36,037 nt of DNA, taken from the NCBI GenBank assembly GCA_913056225.1, contig CAJXMQ010000002.1, positions 1 to 36,037 of the forward strand, given 5' to 3'. The translations under genes and the position numbers were made by a program. This document shows positions 24,394 through 31,100 of this stretch, in pieces. The first letter of the stretch is position 1. Each line of letters starts with the position of its first letter. Origin of the DNA: an uncultured Micrococcales bacterium. Lineage in GTDB: Bacteria; Actinomycetota; Actinomycetes; Actinomycetales; Microbacteriaceae. Below the pieces are notes generated by a model. That model did no database searches. It saw only the letters and a program-made list of their open reading frames with translations, and was not told where the DNA came from.

Positions 24394-26672
24394 TGGGCTC
24401 CGATGGCCCTTGCATCTAATGCGGCACCAACGGTGTCTCGCTTGGTTGATTCAAGAATCTGTCTTGAGTCACCGAAACAGAACTCACCGCGTGATGAAAT
24501 CTCGGCAAAATATAGATATTTGTCTTGTTTGCCAAACCGTTGAAGCTTGACCCCTTGTGTGGCCCTGCCCTTTTTGGGGATGTCATTTACGGGGGTGGAC
24601 TTGCCTTTGCCAAATTCAGCTCCCAATAATCCATCTCCCGCTTCACTGGCGGTTAGCAAAAAATCTTCGTCCAAGCAGGCGGAGAATCCAATTAGCTGGT
24701 CATTCTCTGCCAACCTAATTCCCTGCATGCCAGAAGCTTGGAATCCTTGGGCCCGAACTGTGTCGGAGTCGATCTTTAGGCCTTGACCCAGCTTGCTTAC
24801 AAACAATAGATATTGCTTGCTCTCAGCCGCCGAGATGAGTCGGTCTCCTTCTGCCAAAGAGATGATTTTCACTGCGTCTTTATCTGGTAGCTCGGCGATG
24901 CGCTTCACGATGCCATCCTTTGTTGCCATGGCTATTGGCTTACCGGTATGCCCGATTATTGAAACAACCTTGTCATCTACTAGTTCCAGAAACTCGTTTA
25001 TTGTGGGAATCGATCCCAGTTGTTCTGCTGATTCAACCGGGGGTATGTCAATTGCGTTGATTTTGTAAAGCATGCCATTTTCGGTTATTGCTACAACCTC
25101 TCCCTCTATGGCCTTGGTTGGGCAGCCTTTTTGAGTGGATTGCTGCTCTGGCATTCGAACGAGTTTGCCATCACAGCTAAATGCTGTGATCAGCTCTAAG
25201 GTGTCATCGAGGGCTGAACGGATTTGAGTTCTTCTTGGAGTCGCCAGCTCCTTACTAACTTGCTCTAATTCTGTCTTTACTAATTCGGTTAGTTTCTCAG
25301 GCTGGTTAAGTATGGCTTCAAAACCCTCTATCTGCGTTCGCAGAGTCTCTGATTCGTTTTGCAATTCGATAACACTGAATCTTGTCAGGCGACGTAACCT
25401 CAGCTCTAATATGTGTTCAGCCTGGGCCTCAGACAAATCAAACACCTGCCTGAGTTTTTCATTAGCCTCCGAAACAGTTTCGGCTGATCTAATCAGTTCA
25501 ATAACCTCGTCAATGTTTAGAACAGCAATTTCCAAACCTTGAACTAGATGAAGTCTTGATTGGGCCTTTTGTAGCCTGAATTCTGTCCTTCTTGTAGTGA
25601 CACTCTTGCGGTGATCAATAAAGTGTTCCAACAACTCGATGACACCCATGGTCTTTGGCCTGCCGTCCACCAAGGCAATGTTGTTGATGCTGAAGCTTTC
25701 TTCCAGTGGAGTCAGCTTATAAAGCTTTTCCAAAACCTCTTGAGGGTCAAAGCCGTTTTTGATCTCAATAACCAACCTAAGACCGTGTTTGCGATCGGTG
25801 TAATCCTGAACATCACTGATGCCAGATAGCTTCTTAGAGCCAACCGCGTCCTTAATCTTTTCGATCACTCGCTCGGTGCCAACTTGATAGGGGAGCTCTG
25901 TCACCACCAGTGACAGTTTCCTTTTTGAAAGTGTTTCAATTGAAACTCGAGCTCTGACCTTTAGGCTCCCTTTCCCGATTTCATAGGCTTGCTGGATGCC
26001 GTCAACGGCTGTGATAATTCCGCCACCCGGGAAATCGGGACCAGGCAGAACCTGCATGATTTTTTTCAACGAATAATTACCCTGTAAGACTTTTATGGCA
26101 GCTTTGGTCACCTCTCCGAGGTTGTGAGGAGGCATAGAAGTTGCCATGCCAACAGCAATACCGCTTGCCCCGTTGACCAAAAGATTAGGGAAGGCGGCTG
26201 GTAAAACACTCGGTTCAGTCAATTGAGAGTCATAGTTTGGAATGAAATCAACAGTGTTTTCTTCGATCTCTGCAGTTAATGCCACAGATCCTTGGCTCAT
26301 TCTGGCCTCGGTGTAACGTGCGGCGGCCGGGCCGTCGTCTAGGCTTCCAAAATTGCCATGACCGTCAACTAGAGGAAGTCTCATGCTAAAGGGTTGTGCG
26401 AGTCGAACCAAAGCGTCATAGATTGCCTGATCACCGTGCGGGTGAAGCTTTCCCATGACATCACCAACCACCCTTGAGGACTTAACGTGGCCTTTGCTGG
26501 GCAATAAACCCATATCTCGCATTTGGTAAATGATTCTTCTCTGAACCGGTTTTAGTCCATCTCGGACGTCGGGCAGAGCTCGAGCATAGATAACCGAGTA
26601 GGAATACTCCAAAAAGGACTGCTGCATCTCGTCTGTGACGTCGATATCTGTTATTCGTTCGGAGTTAGTCAT
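24390..26672 (-). CDS. parC: DNA topoisomerase IV subunit A
   Basis: The DNA-cleaving subunit that works with ParE. The 760-aa protein has the winged-helix breakage domain with HPHGDQAIYDALVRLAQPF, VDGHGNFGSLDDG and the catalytic tyrosine in AAARYTEARMS (Y120 from the ATG), then IPNYD, the tower domain, and a beta-pinwheel C-terminus. The pinwheel lacks a QRRGGRG-type GyrA box, supporting ParC over GyrA. The residue after HPHGD, equivalent to GyrA Ser83, is Gln. The ATG at 26672 is used, preceded by AAGGGAT; an in-frame TTG one codon upstream is also possible. It is encoded opposite to parE, so the two subunits are not in one operon. Confidence 0.9.
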   Translation of the reverse strand: MTNSERITDIDVTDEMQQSFLEYSYSVIYARALPDVRDGLKPVQRRIIYQMRDMGLLPSKGHVKSSRVVGDVMGKLHPHGDQAIYDALVRLAQPFSMRLPLVDGHGNFGSLDDGPAAARYTEARMSQGSVALTAEIEENTVDFIPNYDSQLTEPSVLPAAFPNLLVNGASGIAVGMATSMPPHNLGEVTKAAIKVLQGNYSLKKIMQVLPGPDFPGGGIITAVDGIQQAYEIGKGSLKVRARVSIETLSKRKLSLVVTELPYQVGTERVIEKIKDAVGSKKLSGISDVQDYTDRKHGLRLVIEIKNGFDPQEVLEKLYKLTPLEESFSINNIALVDGRPKTMGVIELLEHFIDHRKSVTTRRTEFRLQKAQSRLHLVQGLEIAVLNIDEVIELIRSAETVSEANEKLRQVFDLSEAQAEHILELRLRRLTRFSVIELQNESETLRTQIEGFEAILNQPEKLTELVKTELEQVSKELATPRRTQIRSALDDTLELITAFSCDGKLVRMPEQQSTQKGCPTKAIEGEVVAITENGMLYKINAIDIPPVESAEQLGSIPTINEFLELVDDKVVSIIGHTGKPIAMATKDGIVKRIAELPDKDAVKIISLAEGDRLISAAESKQYLLFVSKLGQGLKIDSDTVRAQGFQASGMQGIRLAENDQLIGFSACLDEDFLLTASEAGDGLLGAEFGKGKSTPVNDIPKKGRATQGVKLQRFGKQDKYLYFAEISSRGEFCFGDSRQILESTKRDTVGAALDARAIGAH

Positions 26673-26698
26673 CAATCCCTTGTGGCAAGATAGTTAGG

Positions 26699-27775
26699 AT
26701 GCAGAAAACTCTACCTAAAGCCCCTAAATCATTGGGGAGGACTCGGCACGTGTTGAATTCTGCAATTGCAGCAATCAAAGGCGAGGCAAATCAGCTTGGT
26801 TTTTCAAAAGTTTCCTCAGTAATCATCGTGCTTGTTGATGGCTTAGGTTATCGACAGCTGGAACAAGTCGCAGGTCATGCACCCGTTATGTGGAAAAACT
26901 CAAAGCCAATATTGTCGGCGTTTCCTGCAACCACAAGCAATAACATCAAAAGTTTTGCAACTGGTCTCATGCCTTGCGATCATGGATTTTTGGGCTATCG
27001 AGTGAGACATCATCAGGGGGTAAGCAACCTGTTGAGCGACTTAGACAAATATGACCTAGAAGAGTTTTCTTCTGTGGTGAATATACCTGAGACCAAAACT
27101 GGAGTGGAGATTTCCACAGTTTCAATGCAGGAGTATGAAAACTCCGGATTTTCAAAGCTAACCATGGGTGGTTCAAACTTCGTTGCCGCGGAAACGATTG
27201 AAGATAGGTTTTTGAAAGCTCGCGAGATAACTAGGAAATCTAATCAACTGGTTTATCTGTATATCCCAGAGTTGGATAAAACTGGACACAAAGAGGGCTG
27301 GGGAAGTGATTTGTGGCTTAGCTATCTGGAGCAGGTTGACTCTGAGATTAGAAAAACTGACACTAGTGACCTAGGGCTGGTGCTAATAAGCGATCATGGG
27401 ATGGTGAACACCAGTGAAGAATTCCAAATTCATTTGGACAAGTACATCGACGCTGAAGATATTGACGCCATTACCGGCGACACCCGGTGCAACTATCTGC
27501 ACACCGAACTATCTCTGGAAGAGGTAACCCAGAGGCTCACTGACGAGCCGGTTGATGTTTACTCCACAGAGCAGATAGAGCAATTGGGTTGGTTTGGAGG
27601 GGAAATAAAGTCAGAATTCCGCTACCGGCTTCCAGAACTTGTTCTAATTGCTCGAGGGGATCATGTCCTGCTGCACAAGGATTTCAACACCGAGCGCGCC
27701 TACAAAATGGTTGGCCACCACGGAACATTTGATTCAAGGGAGCTGGAAGTGCCCCTGATGAGAATTGGAATCTAG
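26699..27775 (+). CDS. Alkaline phosphatase superfamily phosphodiesterase/nucleotide pyrophosphatase
   Basis: A 358-aa member of the type I phosphodiesterase/nucleotide pyrophosphatase branch of the alkaline phosphatase superfamily. The metal and nucleophile sites are visible in order: D47 (LVDGLGYR), the threonine nucleophile in FPATTSNN (T78/T79), the ELDKTGH aspartate and histidine, ISDHGM, and the late GHHGTF histidine. There is no signal peptide, so it is probably cytoplasmic. The substrate is unknown; nucleotides, phosphodiesters and phosphonates are all handled within the family. The start is 26 nt from the divergent parC ATG, and the stop shares CTAG with the sepH stop on the other strand. 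Confidence 0.85.
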   Translation: MQKTLPKAPKSLGRTRHVLNSAIAAIKGEANQLGFSKVSSVIIVLVDGLGYRQLEQVAGHAPVMWKNSKPILSAFPATTSNNIKSFATGLMPCDHGFLGYRVRHHQGVSNLLSDLDKYDLEEFSSVVNIPETKTGVEISTVSMQEYENSGFSKLTMGGSNFVAAETIEDRFLKAREITRKSNQLVYLYIPELDKTGHKEGWGSDLWLSYLEQVDSEIRKTDTSDLGLVLISDHGMVNTSEEFQIHLDKYIDAEDIDAITGDTRCNYLHTELSLEEVTQRLTDEPVDVYSTEQIEQLGWFGGEIKSEFRYRLPELVLIARGDHVLLHKDFNTERAYKMVGHHGTFDSRELEVPLMRIGI

Positions 27776-28512
27776 TCCTCTTCCTCGTCTTTCTTGCCAT
27801 CCCCTGCACCGAAGACTATTTCGTCCCAACTTGGCAATGAGGGGCGCTTCGAACTTGATTCGGGCTTAGGCACAAAAGGTTCGGATTCTTTTTGGGCCCT
27901 TCTCCGCTGAAGTTCCTCCAGTAGGTCAGTAGCAACACTGCTTGCATCCGAGGTTTGCTCTTCTGGCTCAGTCTCGGTTGTTTCAATTACACTCAGCGAA
28001 ACAGGAGCGGGTTGCTCATCAAATATTTCTCGGGCGCCGTCATTGATTGGTTTCAACCAGTTATTTCGCGGGTCAAAACTAAAAATAGCCTCGCTATCGT
28101 TTGAAGTCGCGGTTAGCGTCCACTGGTCATCTTGCTTCGAGACACGGTATTCAACATCTCCCAGACGATGGGTAATCAGTTTTGAAAGCTCGATTGTTTC
28201 ATCGAAGTCTTGAGCAACAACGTAAACAGCTAGTGCTGATGCCTTCACGTAATCAAGTTCTGCCATTACCGGAGCCGCAAAGGGCTCTACTTGTTCCGAA
28301 TCCACTCCAAGTTGCGCTGAGACCTCTTCCAGCGTTTTTCCGGATCTAATCAGAGATTGGACTTCCCCAGGTGAGAAGTTTGATGCTTGAGTGTCCTGGT
28401 TTCTCATGGCTTGTCGGAGTTGGGTGTTAATTTCCAAACGAACGGTGGCACCATTCTCGTCTTCGAGAATTAGAAAGTCACCTTCCCTGCGTGAAAACTT
28501 TATGTCTTTCAT
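27772..28512 (-). CDS. sepH: SepH-type cell division protein (DUF3071)
   Basis: SepH is an actinobacterial protein that stimulates FtsZ assembly at the septum. The 246-aa protein has the N-terminal DUF3071 domain (KFSRREGDFLILEDENGATVR) and an HTH-like segment (LIRSGKTLEEVSAQLGV). A long acidic, disordered C-terminal half follows, ending in a conserved PSWDEIVFGA motif. The frame is open to 28548, but the start at ATG 28510-28512 is clearly right: AGGAGG lies 4 nt upstream and the domain begins at once. Monocistronic; the stop is shared tail-to-tail with the upstream + gene. Confidence 0.9.
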   Translation of the reverse strand: MKDIKFSRREGDFLILEDENGATVRLEINTQLRQAMRNQDTQASNFSPGEVQSLIRSGKTLEEVSAQLGVDSEQVEPFAAPVMAELDYVKASALAVYVVAQDFDETIELSKLITHRLGDVEYRVSKQDDQWTLTATSNDSEAIFSFDPRNNWLKPINDGAREIFDEQPAPVSLSVIETTETEPEEQTSDASSVATDLLEELQRRRAQKESEPFVPKPESSSKRPSLPSWDEIVFGAGDGKKDEEED

Positions 28513-28618
28513 GTGGCCTCCTGCTGCTACTTTGTCATCTAATTGCAAAAACCAGCTGATTTCAGACTGTGATTTTTGATATTCCCTGAACTTGTCCTGT
28601 GAATTTACCGTGGCGAGC

Positions 28619-28647
28619 TTGATTTAGGGAGCTTAATCAGGCATAGT
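28619..28647 (+). promoter_or_regulatory. Probable promoter of the DUF4193 gene
   Basis: TTGATT (28619-28624), a 17-nt spacer and CATAGT (28642-28647) form a good sigma-70-like promoter. The gene start follows 31 nt later behind a GGAAGAGG ribosome site. It lies in the 166-nt divergent gap to sepH. Confidence 0.6.
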
Positions 28648-28678
28648 TTCGCCCTGAAACAGATGGAAGAGGTGTTTC

Positions 28679-28963
28679 GTGGCAACTGACTACGATGCGC
28701 AGAGAAAAGGCGAAGACGATACTGAGAGTATCGAGGTTCTAAAAGAACGCATGCCCGATAAGCCCAGCGGCATTAGTGATGGCGATGATAGCGAATTAGA
28801 ACCATACAGCGCTCCGGATGTTGTCAATGAAGAGCTAGATGTGGTGGTCATGCCGAAGCAGGAAAACGAGTTCACATGCATGGAGTGCTTCTTGCTGAAA
28901 CCAGCCACACAGCTGGGAAAGAAGAGTCGTCAGGGCTCAATTTGCCTTGACTGCTCCAGCTAG
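28679..28963 (+). CDS. DUF4193 zinc-ribbon-like protein
   Basis: A 94-aa conserved actinobacterial protein of unknown function. It starts MATDYDAQRK, as is characteristic of the family, has a long acidic, probably disordered middle, and ends in a CMEC...CLDC zinc ribbon (Cys pairs at about 67/70 and 89/92). GTG start with a GGAAGAGG ribosome site. The last 27 nt overlap the convergent DUF3093 gene. Confidence 0.9.
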   Translation: MATDYDAQRKGEDDTESIEVLKERMPDKPSGISDGDDSELEPYSAPDVVNEELDVVVMPKQENEFTCMECFLLKPATQLGKKSRQGSICLDCSS

Positions 28964-29383
28964 TGCTTTAGACAAACCTTCTGGGTCGCGGGTACTAATG
29001 AGTAGTTTCTTGTATGGATCTTCTGGGTCTATGTTGTCCAGCCTGACCACCGAGTCGATTCCGCCTCGAATTTGAAAAAAAGTATCGGGTCCTAGCTCTG
29101 GGCCTCTGGCCCTGAAGGCATCTTCACCAGATAGGGGCACTGGGTTTGTCAAAACCGACAAGGGGATTACCGCTCTTCCTAGCACCAACTCTTTATCACT
29201 AACTGAAATGCTGGGTGACATCCCATAAAGCAATGCATTCACCGCCAGAGTCACTGCTAGACCGATAAAAAAAGCTAAATACCAATCAAACGGCCCCAGC
29301 ATGAGTGTGAATCCTGGGATTAGTAAAAGCGTGGAAAGGGTCAATCCAATTGGTGGATTGAGTTTCTCTGAATAAATGGTCAT
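28937..29383 (-). CDS. DUF3093 membrane protein
   Basis: A 148-aa actinobacterial protein of unknown function. Two membrane helices lie near the N-terminus (about residues 13-30 and 34-54). A soluble beta-rich domain with VSDKELVLGRAVIPLS and a final DPEDPYKKLLISTRDPEGLSKAL region follow, which fits the family. It is regularly placed opposite dut in actinobacteria, as here. A TAATCT box lies 7 nt before the ATG, and its -10 overlaps that of the divergent dut promoter by 2 bases. Confidence 0.87.
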   Translation of the reverse strand: MTIYSEKLNPPIGLTLSTLLLIPGFTLMLGPFDWYLAFFIGLAVTLAVNALLYGMSPSISVSDKELVLGRAVIPLSVLTNPVPLSGEDAFRARGPELGPDTFFQIRGGIDSVVRLDNIDPEDPYKKLLISTRDPEGLSKALAGAVKAN

Positions 29384-29390
29384 CAGTTAT

Positions 29391-29400
29391 AGATTACGCT
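29391..29400. promoter_or_regulatory. Overlapping divergent -10 elements (DUF3093 / dut)
   Basis: TACGCT (29395-29400, + strand) is 6 nt before the dut GTG. TAATCT (29391-29396, - strand) is 7 nt before the DUF3093 ATG. The two boxes share two bases, so polymerase should not be able to open both at once. Confidence 0.5.
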
Positions 29401-29406
29401 CTAACC

Positions 29407-29844
29407 GTGGAAAATTCTGTGCAGGTATTGATTGTTGGCGATAGTGAATTAGTTCCCGGTTATGCCAAGGCGGGTGACGCAGGTGCTGATCTGCGTGCGA
29501 GCGAGGCCGGCAGGATAGGCCCTGGAGAAAGACTATTGGTGCCAACAGGAGTGAAAATAGCACTCCCTGATGGCTTCGTTGGATTAGTTCACCCAAGAAG
29601 TGGTTTGGCCGTGAAACACGGCATCACGGTGTTGAATACCCCTGGCACCATTGATAGTGGTTATCGGGGCGAATTGAAGGTTGTTTTGCTGAATACCTCA
29701 AATGATGAGTTTGTGTTTGAACGCGGTGAGAGAATTGCTCAACTGGTAATTCAGAAATATGAAAAAGCTGAATTTGTTGAGGTTTCCTCATTGCCAGAGA
29801 CTGAGCGTGGCGAGGGTGGATTTGGTTCATCCGGAAGGAACTGA
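29407..29844 (+). CDS. dut: dUTP diphosphatase
   Basis: Dut hydrolyses dUTP to dUMP, keeping uracil out of DNA and feeding thymidylate synthesis. The 145-aa trimeric-type protein shows all five dUTPase motifs in order: AGDAGADL, HPRSGLA, GTIDSGYRGEL, RIAQLVI and the C-terminal RGEGGFGSSG. GTG start, predicted leaderless. The stop overlaps the next ATG by one base (TGATG). Confidence 0.97.
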   Translation: MENSVQVLIVGDSELVPGYAKAGDAGADLRASEAGRIGPGERLLVPTGVKIALPDGFVGLVHPRSGLAVKHGITVLNTPGTIDSGYRGELKVVLLNTSNDEFVFERGERIAQLVIQKYEKAEFVEVSSLPETERGEGGFGSSGRN

Positions 29845-30407
29845 TGAGTGAAGTGGAGAGGTCCGAGAAGGGGCCATTTGATATTTCTGAAGTTGGTCAG
29901 TTGCGGCCCTATATTGACTTTGGGTCGATTCGAGTCTCCCCAAACAAGGAGGCAAAGCTGCGTGTCGAATTAGAAGAGAAGACGAAAAAGGTCGTAGCAA
30001 TCACAATTCTTTTTGGCGAGACCACCTTGCAGTTGCAGGCATTTGCGGCGCCTAAGACCTCCGGAATTTGGCAAGAGGCACTGGAGCCGATTCAGAATTC
30101 AATCAAAAAACAGGGCGGTACGGCCGAGGTGGTAAAAGGAATGTTGGGTGAAGAGGTCAGAGCTCAAATCCCAGTTGAATCGGAGGGCAAAAAAGGATTC
30201 AGGAGCAGTATCTTTTTGGGCATAGATGGACCCAGATGGATGCTTCGCGGAGTTATTTTTGGAAAAGCCGCCAACGATAGCGAGCATTACCAGCAGGCAA
30301 TCGAGGCCTTTAGGTCAACCGTCGTTGACAGGGGTAATGTTCCACTTCCTCCAAATGAACTATTGCCACTGAAGCTTCCAGAGTCGCAGGTCGATAAGAG
30401 TGAGTGA
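29844..30407 (+). CDS. DUF3710 family protein
   Basis: A 187-aa soluble conserved actinobacterial protein of unknown function. It has the family N-terminus (GPFDISEVGQLRPYIDFGS), a strand-rich centre (LQLQAFAAPKTSGIW) and the DGPRWMLRGVIFG signature near residue 130. It is encoded directly after dut in most actinobacteria, with a one-base overlap here, and it overlaps the following DUF3159 gene by 8 nt. Confidence 0.9.
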   Translation: MSEVERSEKGPFDISEVGQLRPYIDFGSIRVSPNKEAKLRVELEEKTKKVVAITILFGETTLQLQAFAAPKTSGIWQEALEPIQNSIKKQGGTAEVVKGMLGEEVRAQIPVESEGKKGFRSSIFLGIDGPRWMLRGVIFGKAANDSEHYQQAIEAFRSTVVDRGNVPLPPNELLPLKLPESQVDKSE

Positions 30408-31068
30408 CGACAGCGTCAGAAAACAGGTCGCCAGTCGGCTCGGGCTGAATAGCGATGGAGACCAGGTCAGTTTTTCTCCCGCTTCACTTTTGTCCTCTAT
30501 GGGAGGTCGGCTTGGAATTGTTGAGGCTGTATTGCCAACAATTTTATTTATCTCAGTTTTCAGTTTCACTCAACAAGGTCTGCCGGCAGTGGTGGCTGCC
30601 GCAAGTAGTTCAATAGTTTTCCTTGTGATTCGATTGATAACAAAGGGAATGCTAAGCCAGGTCTTGGTTGGAGGCCTAGGTGTTGCAATCGCGGCGTTTC
30701 TTGCTCTAAGAGAGGGTGGACAGACCGAGGACTACTTTTTGCTGGGGTTTTATACAAACGCGGCTTATGGATCTGTTCTCTTGATAAGCATCTTGATTAG
30801 GCAACCTCTGATTGGTGTTGCGGTTGCCTTACTTACTGGCAATAAGGAGTGGAAAAAAGTTCCATCGATTAGCTACAGGTTTTACCTGGTAACAACGATG
30901 TGGGTGGTGTTTTTCAGCCTAAGACTCCTAGTCCAATTGCCGCTATATTTCGCCGGAGCCATCGAGGCGCTTGCCACGGCAAGGCTGGTAATGGGTGCAC
31001 CGCTTTACGCATTGTTGTTGGTAGCCAGTTGGCTGATACTCAAAGCGGTGTTTTTACAAAAGCGATAG
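30400..31068 (+). CDS. DUF3159 membrane protein
   Basis: A 222-aa integral membrane protein with about five or six hydrophobic helices, the first near residues 40-56. GIVEAVLPTILF and the ALLTGNKEWKKVPSISYRFYLVTTMWVVFFSLRLLVQ region match the family. Function is unknown. GTG start inside the DUF3710 end, so it is translationally coupled. In many relatives a small OB-fold gene sits between these two and TrkA-type potassium uptake genes follow; both are missing here and acnA follows directly. Confidence 0.87.
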   Translation: MSDDSVRKQVASRLGLNSDGDQVSFSPASLLSSMGGRLGIVEAVLPTILFISVFSFTQQGLPAVVAAASSSIVFLVIRLITKGMLSQVLVGGLGVAIAAFLALREGGQTEDYFLLGFYTNAAYGSVLLISILIRQPLIGVAVALLTGNKEWKKVPSISYRFYLVTTMWVVFFSLRLLVQLPLYFAGAIEALATARLVMGAPLYALLLVASWLILKAVFLQKR

Positions 31069-31077
31069 ATTTATAAA
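31049..31077 (+). promoter_or_regulatory. Possible acnA promoter
   Basis: TGTTTT, a 17-nt spacer and TATAAA (31072-31077) lie just upstream of the acnA AAGGAG ribosome site. The -35 is weak, so acnA may also be read through from dut-DUF3710-DUF3159. Confidence 0.35.
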
Positions 31078-31100
31078 TAGGGAAACACATAAGGAGTGAC

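Noticed and set aside
28513..28548. 12-codon N-terminal extension of sepH
   Set aside because: It covers the perfect AGGAGG ribosome site of the downstream ATG, which aligns with the family start.
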